In this document: positions 56,620-64,000 of the stretch, one piece after another
Layout: every line of letters starts with the position of its first letter
Numbering within the stretch: position 1 is the stretch's first letter
DNA from: Verrucomicrobiota bacterium
Lineage (GTDB): Bacteria > Verrucomicrobiota > Verrucomicrobiia > Limisphaerales > UBA11320
Reading direction: 5' to 3'
DNA length: 64,000 bases
Assembly (NCBI GenBank): GCA_016199985.1
Contig: JACQFQ010000020.1
Coordinates: 1-64,000, forward strand
Made by a program: the position numbers and the translations under genes
Notes under the pieces: generated by a model
What the model saw: the letters and a program-made list of their open reading frames with translations, nothing else
Told to the model about the DNA's origin: nothing
Database searches by the model: none

Positions 56620-57888
56620 ATGTTTCGTCTCCTGATCGCGATCCTTGGCCCCCTCGCGCTGGCTGGCCAGATCCTCTCCGCGGAATTCAAGGCGGGCATC
56701 GCCACCCGAATCGTCACGCCTGATCCCCTGCTGCCAGTGTCCGGAGGCATCGGACCCTCCAATCCCGTGAAGGAGAAAAAAGGCGACCTCACGGTGCGCG
56801 CGTTTGTGGTGGAGGAAGGCGGCGCGCGCGTGGCGATTGTCTCCACCGATTTCCTGGGCTTCCCATCCGTTCTGGGAAATCGCGTCCGCGCGAAAGTCTC
56901 ATCCATCCCGGCCAACCACATCCTCATCGGGGCCACGCACACTCACAGCGCCCCCGACCTTTACGGATTTCCCGACGGCAAAGGCGGCTTCTCCACCGAC
57001 CTCAATTACGTTGATCGCGTCGTGAAACTGACGGCCGAGGCGATCAACGAGGCCGTTGCCAAGCTCCAGCCGGCGCGGCTGAAGATCGCCACAGGCCAAG
57101 CCAAGGGCAAAATCGCGTTCAACTACTACGCCGAAGCCTTGTATGACCCCCGTTGCCATGTGATCCAGGCGATCGGGGCCGAGGGCCGGGTCATCGCGAC
57201 GCTCGTCAACTACGCCGTTCACCCCGAGGTCCTCGGCTCGGACGCGGGCATTTGCAGCCCTGATCTGGTGGGTCCGCTCTACGATCGGATCGCGGAGAAG
57301 GACGGCGGCGTGGGCATTTTTATGAACAGCGCCCAGGGCGGGATGGTGACGGCGGACAACCGTGGGCCCGGCGGGAAGGACCTTCGCGCCTGGGACGAAT
57401 GCGTTCGCATCGGAACCCTCCTGGCGGACGAAGCCCTTCGGCTCATCGCGAAGGCGCCGATCCAGGACCAGCCAACTCTCTGGCTGAAGTCCCGCATGGT
57501 CACGCTCCCCGTCGAATCGAAAATGCTTCTCGAGATTACGCGCAAATCCCCGCTGGGCTACCCCCCTCCCGAGGAGGGCAACAAGATCAAGACGCAGGTC
57601 AACGTGATCAACCTGGGCAACGCCCAGATTCTCACCATTCCAGGCGAAGCGCTGCCGAACATCGGGTTCTACCTGAAACGAAAAATGCGCGGGACGCACA
57701 ACCTGCTGTTCGGGCTGACGAATGACGCGCTGGGCTACATCCTCACGAAGGTCGACTTCGGAAGCTTCAAGCGTTACGACTACATCACGCGAACGAGCCT
57801 CGGGGAGATGACGGGCGAGATCCTCATTGAGGAGTCCCTCAAGCTGGCCAACGAGGCCCCCGCGCCCCAATCCTTCCCGCCTCAATGA
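56620..57888 (+). CDS. Neutral/alkaline ceramidase-like secreted enzyme
   Basis: A 422-residue exported protein related to the N-terminal catalytic domain of neutral ceramidases, which hydrolyse ceramide to sphingosine and fatty acid. A signal peptide (LLIAILGPLALAGQILS) precedes FKAGIATRIVTP. Zinc-site features are GATHTHSAPD (His107/His109) and NYAVHPEVLG, as in the family. It is shorter than full ceramidases (about 650-750) and lacks the C-terminal Ig-like domain, so it belongs to the broad single-domain group whose substrates are mostly untested. It ends 28 bp before mlaE on the same strand, which suggests co-expression with a lipid transporter. Confidence 0.8.
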   Translation: MFRLLIAILGPLALAGQILSAEFKAGIATRIVTPDPLLPVSGGIGPSNPVKEKKGDLTVRAFVVEEGGARVAIVSTDFLGFPSVLGNRVRAKVSSIPANHILIGATHTHSAPDLYGFPDGKGGFSTDLNYVDRVVKLTAEAINEAVAKLQPARLKIATGQAKGKIAFNYYAEALYDPRCHVIQAIGAEGRVIATLVNYAVHPEVLGSDAGICSPDLVGPLYDRIAEKDGGVGIFMNSAQGGMVTADNRGPGGKDLRAWDECVRIGTLLADEALRLIAKAPIQDQPTLWLKSRMVTLPVESKMLLEITRKSPLGYPPPEEGNKIKTQVNVINLGNAQILTIPGEALPNIGFYLKRKMRGTHNLLFGLTNDALGYILTKVDFGSFKRYDYITRTSLGEMTGEILIEESLKLANEAPAPQSFPPQ

Positions 57889-57904
57889 CGCGATCAAGGC
57901 CATC

Positions 57905-57910
57905 GAGGGA
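57905..57910 (+). promoter_or_regulatory. Shine-Dalgarno fixing the mlaE start
   Basis: GAGGGA lies 6 nt before ATG 57917. It supports this start over an in-frame start about 30 codons upstream that would overlap the ceramidase-like gene. Confidence 0.6.
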
Positions 57911-57916
57911 ACACGC

Positions 57917-58696
57917 ATGATAAGCGCCATCGCCTCGCGATTCACCCACGCCATGGAAGGCCTGGGCAGCGTCGCGCTCCTCGCGCAGGAAGCGATGAGC
58001 TCCATCGTCCGCAAGCATTGGGAGCCCGGGCTGCTCCTGTACCACACCTACTTCATCGGCCTCAAGTCGCTCTCGGTGGTGCTGATCACCGGCGCGTTCA
58101 CGGGCATGGTCCTCGCGGCGCAAACCTACTTCCAATTCCATAAGGTGGGGATGGACACCGCGACGCTCGCGATCGTGAGCATCTCGATGTGCAGCGAGTT
58201 GGGCCCGGTGCTCAGCGGACTGATGGTCGCGGGCCGCGTCGGCGCGTCCATGGCGGCGGAGTTGGGAACGATGAAGGTGACGGAGCAGATCGACGCGCTT
58301 CGGGCGCTCGCGACGCATCCCGTGGATTACCTCGTCGCCCCCCGTCTCGTCGCGGCGACGATCGTGATGCCCATGCTCACCGTCTGCTCGATCTGCGTCG
58401 GCATCTTGGCCGCCTACGTCGTGGGCGTCGGGCTGCTGGGCATCGACCCCGCCTACGCCTGGCACAATATGATCCACTACACCTCGGTCGAGGATGTCGT
58501 GATGGGCCTGATCAAGTCGGTCATCTTCGGCGCGCTCGTCGCGCTCGTGGGATGCTACAAGGGCCTCAATTGCCAGCAGGGCGCCGAAGGAGTGGGAAGG
58601 GCGACGACGGAAGCCGTCGTGTTCTCGTCCATCACCATCCTCATCAGCAACTTTTTCCTCACCCTCGTCCTCACGCGTCTGTTCACCAAATCATGA
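57917..58696 (+). CDS. mlaE: MlaE-type ABC permease (phospholipid/MCE transport)
   Basis: A 259-residue inner-membrane permease of the MlaE (YrbE) family that works with MlaF to move phospholipids between inner and outer membranes. It has hydrophobic helices and the family segments VVLITGAFTGMVLAAQTYFQF, ELGPVLSGLMVAGRVGASMAAELGTMKVTEQIDAL, HPVDYLVAPRLVA and a terminal ITILISNFFLTLVLTRLF. ATG 57917 is supported by GAGGGA. Its stop overlaps the start of mlaF (ATGA). The MCE-domain protein MlaD that usually follows is not present in this locus. Confidence 0.92.
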   Translation: MISAIASRFTHAMEGLGSVALLAQEAMSSIVRKHWEPGLLLYHTYFIGLKSLSVVLITGAFTGMVLAAQTYFQFHKVGMDTATLAIVSISMCSELGPVLSGLMVAGRVGASMAAELGTMKVTEQIDALRALATHPVDYLVAPRLVAATIVMPMLTVCSICVGILAAYVVGVGLLGIDPAYAWHNMIHYTSVEDVVMGLIKSVIFGALVALVGCYKGLNCQQGAEGVGRATTEAVVFSSITILISNFFLTLVLTRLFTKS

Positions 58697-59439
58697 TCGA
58701 GGCTCGCGGAATCAAGAAACGCTTCGGCGCGCAGCATGTGCTGAATGGCGTGGATCTCCGCATCGATGATGGCGAGGCGGTCGCCATCATCGGACGCAGC
58801 GGCGGCGGCAAGAGCATCCTTCTGAAGCATCTCATCGGCCTCCTCTCGCCCGATGAAGGGGAGGTCCTGATTCGGGGCCTTCCCATCGCCCATCTGAGCG
58901 AGCGACAGCTGCTGGATGTGCGCAAGGAGTTTGGGCTGTTGTTCCAGAGCGCGGCGCTCTTCGATTCCATGACGGTGCATGAGAATGTCGCGTTTCCGCT
59001 CCGGCGCGACCGCCAGCTCACGTCGGCGGAAATCGGGATGCGGGTCGACGAGGCCCTCGCGATGGTCGATCTCCCCGGCACCGGCGCCAAGCGCCCCGCC
59101 GAGCTCTCCGGCGGGATGCGCAAGCGCGCGGGGCTCGCGCGAGCCATCGTCTACCGCCCCAAGGTCCTCCTCTACGACGAGCCCACGACCGGCCTCGACC
59201 CGATCGTTTCGGACAGCATCGATCAGCTGATCAAGCGTCTCTGCGAACAGCTCCGCACAACGACCGTTGTGGTCACCCACGACATGCGGAGTGTGCGCGC
59301 CATCGCCCAGCGGGTGCTGATGCTGCATGAGGGAAAAATCTACGCGAACGCCGCCACAAGCGACCTGTTCGCGTCCACCGATCCGGTGGTGAGCGCCTTC
59401 GTCAAAGGGGTCTCCACCCCGAAGGACCTGCTCTTATAG
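58693..59439 (+). CDS. mlaF: MlaF-type ABC transporter ATP-binding protein
   Basis: A 248-residue ATPase that powers MlaE. Walker A is GRSGGGKS near residue 35, Q-loop GLLFQSAALFDSMTV, ABC signature LSGGMRKRAGLARAI, Walker B VLLYDEPTTGLDP and switch His in VVVTHD. The GGMRKR signature with the following LDP is characteristic of the Mla/MCE group. The 4-bp overlap with mlaE indicates translational coupling. A lytic-transglycosylase-like gene on the other strand follows, so the operon ends here. Confidence 0.93.
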   Translation: MIEARGIKKRFGAQHVLNGVDLRIDDGEAVAIIGRSGGGKSILLKHLIGLLSPDEGEVLIRGLPIAHLSERQLLDVRKEFGLLFQSAALFDSMTVHENVAFPLRRDRQLTSAEIGMRVDEALAMVDLPGTGAKRPAELSGGMRKRAGLARAIVYRPKVLLYDEPTTGLDPIVSDSIDQLIKRLCEQLRTTTVVVTHDMRSVRAIAQRVLMLHEGKIYANAATSDLFASTDPVVSAFVKGVSTPKDLLL

Positions 59440-59489
59440 TCCAGGCGTCCTGAACGGAGGCAATCGCCGCTGGCCGCGCCCGAGGCGCT

Positions 59490-59948
59490 TCACCAGTTCG
59501 CCGCCAGCCGAGGAGGATCGGCGCGGCGGCGGGGCAGATCGACGCGCTTGAGGTTGACGAAACGTTCAGCGCGGTTGCGAATACGAATGGCGACGCGATC
59601 CGGACGGAATCCGATTCGGCGATAGTACGGCACTCCCGCGTTCCACAGCACATAGAGGTCAAAATCCTGGGCGACCCGCCCGGTTTCATGCTGGAACGTG
59701 GCGAGGAGATATCCGAGATGCTCCCGCGCGATCTCCCGCGACACCCAGGCGTTCTGGTATTCGCGCGAAGCGGTGTACGCGCGCCAGACATTGGGCATGA
59801 TCTGATACCGGCTCACCTCCCCGGCCGAGCCGACGACACGATCGTTGCCGCCCGACTCGATCATGCTGATCGCGTCGAGGTCGGACATGCCCGCGTGTCC
59901 GCGCAACACGGACACCGAAACGGCGAGGAGTGCAATGATGTGTTTCAT
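59490..59948 (-). CDS. Small secreted lytic transglycosylase-like protein
   Basis: A 152-residue protein with a signal sequence (IIALLAVSVSVLRGHAG) and a lysozyme-fold segment AISMIESGGNDRVVGSAGEVSRYQIMPNVW, which resembles the catalytic-Glu region of transglycosylase SLT domains (IESGG.D...G..GE.SRYQI.P). Downstream AREHLGYLLATFQHETGR and DLYVLWNAGVP correspond to the later helices. It would cleave peptidoglycan glycan strands in the periplasm. It ends in a basic, Arg-rich tail (RRRADPPR). Homology is by motif only, and the catalytic Glu is probably the one in MIESGG. Confidence 0.65.
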   Translation of the reverse strand: MKHIIALLAVSVSVLRGHAGMSDLDAISMIESGGNDRVVGSAGEVSRYQIMPNVWRAYTASREYQNAWVSREIAREHLGYLLATFQHETGRVAQDFDLYVLWNAGVPYYRRIGFRPDRVAIRIRNRAERFVNLKRVDLPRRRADPPRLAANW

Positions 59949-60363
59949 AAATGCGTTCGAATAGGACCCGGAACAGAACGCCGCACTCCCTTGCCAGCCC
60001 TGCGACGCCCGAGATCAACCCCATCAGCGTTCGGAAAGCCATACCCGCCACCGGTCCCAAAAGGCGGATACTGAACCACAGCGTCTTTGGGAAAAGAAGC
60101 GTTTCTTTTGGGTTTTTCGCGGTATTTGAGGCCAACGCGCACGCCCTCAATCACAGCAACAACCAAACCGGAAACCAGGTAGGCAAGACCTGCCCATCTG
60201 GCACAAAATATGGCGGGTAGGTGGCCATCGAGGCACTACATCTGGCGCCTGCGTCGGACTGTCTCGATGGCGATGTCCATTAATGTCCACACCAGAAATG
60301 CCTGCCTGGTTTTTTCTTCCAGTGATCGCCCGGTTGGTTTAACCCATGGGGCAACACCTGATT
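59949..60363. other. Intergenic region without a supported gene
   Basis: About 415 bp between the lytic transglycosylase-like gene and the NIPSNAP gene, with lower GC than its surroundings. Minus-strand translation shows two short hydrophobic stretches in different frames (LVSGLVVAVIEGVRVGL and LGPVAGMAFRTLMGLISGVAGL), which could be the remains of a frameshifted membrane protein. No start or ribosome binding site supports an intact gene. It probably holds the promoters of both flanking genes. Confidence 0.4.
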
Positions 60364-61128
60364 ATGCGAACCTTTTTTGTCCTCATCGGAGTCCTCATGA
60401 GCCTCGCGCTTTCCAACGCCACATCGTCCGCCGCGGACGCTCGCTGCTATGAAATGCGGATCTATTACGCGGCGCCCGGCAAGCTCGACGCGCTCAACGC
60501 GCGCTTCCGCGATCACACCACCGCGCTCTTTATCAAGCACGGGATGGAGAACATCGGCTACTGGATGCCGCAGGATAACAAGGACCAGAAACTGATCTAC
60601 GTCCTGGCCTATCCCAGCCGCGAAGCGCGCGAGAAGTCGTGGAAGGAGTTTATGGCGGATCCCGATTGGCAATCCGCGTGGAAGGCGTCCGAGGTGAACG
60701 GCAAGCTGGTGGCGAAGGTGGAAACGCACTTCATGACGGCGACCGACTACTCGCCCTCCATCGCGCCGAAGAGCGCCGGGCCGCGCGTGTTTGAGCTGCG
60801 CACCTACACCGCCACGCCGGGCAAGCTGGAGAATCTGAACGCGCGCTTCCGCGATCACACCCTCGCCCTCTTCTCCCGGCATGGGATGCAGAACATCGCC
60901 TACTGGAACTTGAGCAAGGGCGAAAAGGGCGCGGACCAAAAGCTGATCTACATCCTGGCGCATCAGTCCAAGGAGGCGGGCGAGGCCTCGTTCAAGTCCT
61001 TCCGCGACGACCCCGACTGGAAGAAAGCCCGAACAGAGTCTGAAGAAAAGGCGGGCGGATCCCTGACCCTTCCGGACGGCGTGAAGTCGGAATACATGCA
61101 AGCGACCGACTACTCGCCCATGCGCTGA
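60364..61128 (+). CDS. NIPSNAP-family protein with two tandem domains
   Basis: A 254-residue exported protein (signal [21 protein letters not shown]) with two NIPSNAP domains of about 100 residues. Each begins [28 protein letters not shown] or [28 protein letters not shown] and includes YWMPQDN or YWNLSKG, QKLIYxLA and ADPDW or DDPDW. The two halves remain very similar, so this is an internal duplication. NIPSNAP domains are dimeric alpha/beta barrels; their function is poorly known, and no catalytic claim is made. ATG 60364 is used; ATG 60346, six codons upstream, is possible. Confidence 0.85.
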   Translation: MRTFFVLIGVLMSLALSNATSSAADARCYEMRIYYAAPGKLDALNARFRDHTTALFIKHGMENIGYWMPQDNKDQKLIYVLAYPSREAREKSWKEFMADPDWQSAWKASEVNGKLVAKVETHFMTATDYSPSIAPKSAGPRVFELRTYTATPGKLENLNARFRDHTLALFSRHGMQNIAYWNLSKGEKGADQKLIYILAHQSKEAGEASFKSFRDDPDWKKARTESEEKAGGSLTLPDGVKSEYMQATDYSPMR

Positions 61129-61233
61129 TCCGGACGCTTTTTGCGGCTCGGGACGCGCCCCGCGCGCCGCCCAAACACGCCCGCAACGAACCATTGCGCG
61201 CCTCCGGGGGGTTCTGTAGCCTCCGCGACCCGG

Positions 61234-62925
61234 ATGCATTCCAAGACTCAAACAACGCCGGTTCGCGTAGGACTCGTTTCGTTGGGCTGCGCCAAGAACC
61301 TGGTGGACGCGGAGATCATGCTCGGGGCGCTGCTCAAGAACGGGATCGAGATCACGAACGACGCGTCTCAAGCCGACGCCTTGATCGTGAACACCTGCTC
61401 GTTCATCGACTCCGCCCAGGAGGAGAGCGTGGACGCCATCATCGAGTCCGCGCAGGAGCGCGATCGCGCCCGCCCCCACCAGGGCCTCATCGTCTCGGGC
61501 TGCATGCCGCAGCGCTTCCGCGAGGAACTCCCCAAGCTCCTTCCCGAGGTGGACGCGTTCATGGGCATTGACCAGGTCGCGCAAGTGGCCGAGCTCGTTC
61601 GCAAGGCCATCGCGCTCCGCAAAGCCAAGCTGGAGAGCGCCGCGCCCGGGGCGAGGGCGCGCGTCGCGCGGAGGGCCGGGCAGGTGAAATCCCAGGTCGC
61701 CGCGCTCGACCGCGCCCGACCCGACGCTCATCACGACGCTCTTCGCCACGACCCGGCCGCCGACAAGGACGCGAAAGCAAAGGCGGGCCAGGCAATCGAG
61801 ACGCCAGCCGCTGGTCCCTCCGTGGATGTCCACCAACGACCCACCTACATCCCCGACTACAACACTCCGCGATTCCGCCTCACGCCGAAACATTTCGCCT
61901 ATGTGAAGATCGCGGAAGGATGCAACCACCCTTGCAGCTTCTGCATCATCCCCCGCATGCGCGGCTCGCATCGCAGCCGTCAGCAGAAGGACATCGTGCG
62001 CGAGGCGAAGAACCTGATCGCCGAGGGCGTCCGCGAGCTCAATCTCATTTCCCAGGACTCCACCTACTACGGCCTGGACCTCAGGCCGAACCACAGCCGC
62101 GCGATCTCGTCGCCCGAAAAGTTCACCGCCGCCGCCAGGAGCCTCGCCGCAAACGCCACCACCCTCAGCTCGCTTCTCCAGGAGCTCAACGGGCTGAAGG
62201 GCGACTTCTGGATACGTCTGCTCTACACGCATCCGGCGCATTGGACCGATGAGTTGATTCAAACCATGGCGGAATGCCAGAAGGTCGCCCGCTACATCGA
62301 CATGCCGCTCCAGCACATCCACGACGCGATGCTCGAACGGATGCGCCGGGAGACCTCCAGCGAGTATATAGAGCGGCTCATCCAGCGCATCCGGGCCGGG
62401 ATTCCGGGCGTCGCGATCCGCACCACGTTCATCGTCGGCTTTCCCGGCGAAACGGAGGCCTACTTTCAGCGTCTGCTGGAGTTCATGGAGACAACGCGCT
62501 TCGAACGACTGGGCGTCTTCACCTATTCACGCGAGGACGGCACGCGCGCCGGATCGATGGAACAGCAGGTCGCGGATCGCGCGAAGCTCAAGCGGCGGGA
62601 GCGCGCGATGGCTCTGCAGCACCGCATTTCAAGAGAGCTCTGCGAAGCGCGGGTGGGCCACGAACTGCGCGTGCTTGTCGAGGGCGTCGCGACCGCGGAA
62701 ACGCTCAAGCAGGCGCGGGTAAGCTCGTGGGAGCATGGAGCGATCCGCCAGGAGACCGATTCCGGGAATCAGCTCAGCGGCAACTATTGGGTGGCTCGAG
62801 GCGAAGCGGACGCGCCAGACATCGACGGACGCGTTTACATCAAGGGGAGGTTGACGCCAGGCGATTTCGCCCGGGTGAAAATCGTCGGGCACACCGACTA
62901 TGATCTTGTCGCGCGGCCCTCCTGA
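61234..62925 (+). CDS. rimO: Ribosomal protein S12 methylthiotransferase RimO, with unusual insertion
   Basis: Radical SAM methylthiotransferase that modifies Asp89 of ribosomal protein S12. From ATG 61234 the 563-residue protein begins with the UPF0004 domain (Cys19, Cys55, Cys90 bind the auxiliary cluster). The radical SAM motif CNHPCSFC (Cys230, Cys234, Cys237) follows, then DMPLQHIHDAML and FIVGFPGETE, and a C-terminal TRAM domain. Typical RimO is about 440 residues; most of the excess is an Ala/Arg/His-rich stretch at residues 130-200, between the UPF0004 domain and RLTPKHFAYVKIAEGC. That stretch is unlike the rest in composition. The stop overlaps the pgsA start (TGATG). Confidence 0.9.
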   Translation: MHSKTQTTPVRVGLVSLGCAKNLVDAEIMLGALLKNGIEITNDASQADALIVNTCSFIDSAQEESVDAIIESAQERDRARPHQGLIVSGCMPQRFREELPKLLPEVDAFMGIDQVAQVAELVRKAIALRKAKLESAAPGARARVARRAGQVKSQVAALDRARPDAHHDALRHDPAADKDAKAKAGQAIETPAAGPSVDVHQRPTYIPDYNTPRFRLTPKHFAYVKIAEGCNHPCSFCIIPRMRGSHRSRQQKDIVREAKNLIAEGVRELNLISQDSTYYGLDLRPNHSRAISSPEKFTAAARSLAANATTLSSLLQELNGLKGDFWIRLLYTHPAHWTDELIQTMAECQKVARYIDMPLQHIHDAMLERMRRETSSEYIERLIQRIRAGIPGVAIRTTFIVGFPGETEAYFQRLLEFMETTRFERLGVFTYSREDGTRAGSMEQQVADRAKLKRRERAMALQHRISRELCEARVGHELRVLVEGVATAETLKQARVSSWEHGAIRQETDSGNQLSGNYWVARGEADAPDIDGRVYIKGRLTPGDFARVKIVGHTDYDLVARPS

Positions 62926-63515
62926 TGAATCTTCCCAACAAGCTCACGACCTCCCGGTTCGTCCTGACGGCGCTGTTCCTGATCGCGCTTTTCGTCAAGT
63001 TCCCAATGAACGAAACAGTGGCCCTCGCCCTGTTCGTTCTCGCAAGCGTCACCGACTGGCTGGACGGCGCCATCGCCCGACAACGGAAGCTCATCACGAG
63101 CTTCGGCATCCTCATGGATCCTCTGGCGGACAAAATACTCACCTGCTCCGCGTTCATCGCGTTCGTCGGAACGCGCCAGATCGCGGCCTGGATGGTGGTG
63201 ATCATTGTGTCGCGCGAGCTCGCGATCACGGGGCTGAGGCTCCTCGCGGCGTCGAAGAACCAGGTGCTGGCGGCCGAGGGCTTCGGCAAGCACAAGACCA
63301 TTTCGCAGATCACCGCCATCATCGCCATCCTCGTGGAGGCGGGCTACCCGCAGTGGGGCCCGGTCGGACAGGCGCTGTTCGGGGCCCCCGTCTTTGGCCA
63401 GCCCTGGGTGGCGGTTTTCGTTGAGGTCTCGAAGGTCTCCGCCGTCGCGCTCACGTTGTTGTCCGGAGGCATTTACCTTTGGCGCAACCGCGGCCTCTAT
63501 CTCAGCGAAAACTGA
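62925..63515 (+). CDS. pgsA: CDP-diacylglycerol-glycerol-3-phosphate 3-phosphatidyltransferase
   Basis: Inner-membrane enzyme that makes phosphatidylglycerol phosphate from CDP-diacylglycerol and glycerol 3-phosphate. The 196-residue protein opens NLPNKLTTSRFVLTALF and carries the CDP-alcohol phosphotransferase motif DWLDGAIARQRKLITSFGILMDPLAD (D-x2-DG-x2-AR-x8-G-x3-D-x3-D) near residues 44-69. Several membrane helices follow. Start ATG 62925 overlaps the rimO stop by one base. pgpA, the next enzyme of the pathway, follows 11 bp later, so the two steps to phosphatidylglycerol are encoded together. Confidence 0.93.
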   Translation: MNLPNKLTTSRFVLTALFLIALFVKFPMNETVALALFVLASVTDWLDGAIARQRKLITSFGILMDPLADKILTCSAFIAFVGTRQIAAWMVVIIVSRELAITGLRLLAASKNQVLAAEGFGKHKTISQITAIIAILVEAGYPQWGPVGQALFGAPVFGQPWVAVFVEVSKVSAVALTLLSGGIYLWRNRGLYLSEN

Positions 63516-63526
63516 CTTCGCCGCCG

Positions 63527-64000
63527 ATGAACTTTCCCGCCACCCCCTCGGATCGATGGAAGGCGTGGATCGCCGAAGGATTCGGGATCGGCAGGGTCCG
63601 CCATGCGCCGGGGACCTGGGGTTCGTTGCTGGGGGTCGCGTGGACGATCGGGCTGCTCTCGACGCGCTCGGCCTGGGCCTACGCCGCCGGGACCGCGCTG
63701 GGGCTCGCGCTCTCCGTCTGGCTCTGCGGCGCCGCGGAGAAGATTCTCAACGCAAGCGATCCCTCCTCGGTGGTGCTCGACGAAATCACGGCGTTTCCAC
63801 TCTGCCTTTTCCCTCTGGCGGGCTGGGGCCTCGCGCACGGACGCCCATTCCCGGGCCCCTCCGTATGGATGAGCCTGTGGCATGGATGGTTCTTCCCCTC
63901 GGCGTTTCTTCTTTTTCGGCTGTTCGACATCTGGAAACCAACGCCTATTCGCCAGAGCCAGATGCTCGCTGGGGGTTGGGGGGTCACCATCGACGACGCT
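63527..64000 (+). CDS. pgpA: Phosphatidylglycerophosphatase A (3' end outside window)
   Basis: Removes the phosphate of phosphatidylglycerol phosphate to give phosphatidylglycerol. The open frame starts at ATG 63527 and runs to the window edge without a stop (158 codons visible). Family segments are FGIGRVRHAPGTWGSLLG at the N-terminus, SSVVLDEITAFPLCLF in the middle and FRLFDIWKPTPIRQSQ followed by GGWGVTIDDA near the end, matching the PgpA acidic active site. Length so far is close to complete (about 160-170 in the family), so only a short C-terminus is missing. Confidence 0.9.
   Translation, partial: MNFPATPSDRWKAWIAEGFGIGRVRHAPGTWGSLLGVAWTIGLLSTRSAWAYAAGTALGLALSVWLCGAAEKILNASDPSSVVLDEITAFPLCLFPLAGWGLAHGRPFPGPSVWMSLWHGWFFPSAFLLFRLFDIWKPTPIRQSQMLAGGWGVTIDDA

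Noticed and set aside
59945-60220. Hydrophobic stretches on the minus strand that might form a small membrane protein
   Set aside because: They lie in two different frames with no ATG or ribosome binding site; at most a decayed gene.

Overview
The window is GC-rich bacterial chromosome, most likely from Verrucomicrobiota (possibly the Pedosphaera/Limisphaera side). This rests on several things: an LEPR-XLL giant surface protein of about 5,900 residues; long secreted multidomain proteins that share an 'LQ..T.....W.......FYR' type C-terminal tail; a BamD-like protein starting 'APLIYTPGEGW'; and a Gram-negative envelope gene set (BamD, LptE, MlaE/MlaF). The placement is an inference from protein style, since no rRNA is present. 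I saw no tRNA, rRNA, CRISPR array, complete insertion sequence or prophage.

Left part (1-10.8 kb): the end of an unknown gene, then about 0.8 kb of poorly coding DNA with an AT-rich inverted repeat and a fragment of a secreted-protein tail. Next come an L-lactate permease (-), a 1-Cys peroxiredoxin (+), and a tightly packed minus-strand operon read from 9.2 kb down to 3.4 kb: PQQ-type beta-propeller, HemN-like radical SAM enzyme, chorismate-lyase-like protein, flavin-dependent halogenase-like protein, glycosyltransferase. Divergent from this operon is a mandelate racemase/muconate lactonizing-type enolase-superfamily enzyme. The operon is the best candidate for an undescribed small-molecule pathway, possibly a halogenated hydroxybenzoate-derived product.

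Middle (10.8-43.4 kb): three very large secreted or surface proteins. A 17.7 kb minus-strand gene encodes the LEPR-XLL giant, with N-terminal beta-rich modules, Calx-beta and SdrB-like domains and RTX-type calcium repeats. Its stop overlaps, by 4 bp, the start of a 2,104-residue protein with PA14, cadherin-like, GEVEDY, IgGFc-binding and HYR domains. On the plus strand lie a small three-helix membrane protein and a 2,568-residue M36 (fungalysin) metalloprotease with many accessory beta domains.

Right part (43.6-64 kb): housekeeping and envelope genes. These are bamD-like and lptE; rpsU with a near-consensus promoter and a strong terminator; a YbhN-type flippase-like membrane protein; a small membrane protein; a Tat-exported protein like the beta subunit of N,N-dimethylformamidase; hemB; a tail-anchored FHA protein; carA; and a propeller-type hybrid histidine kinase. 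They are followed by a neutral-ceramidase-like enzyme directly upstream of mlaE-mlaF, a small lytic transglycosylase-like protein, a duplicated-domain NIPSNAP protein, and rimO-pgsA-pgpA (phosphatidylglycerol synthesis), with pgpA cut by the window edge. Lipid and outer-membrane biogenesis is the recurring theme of this part.
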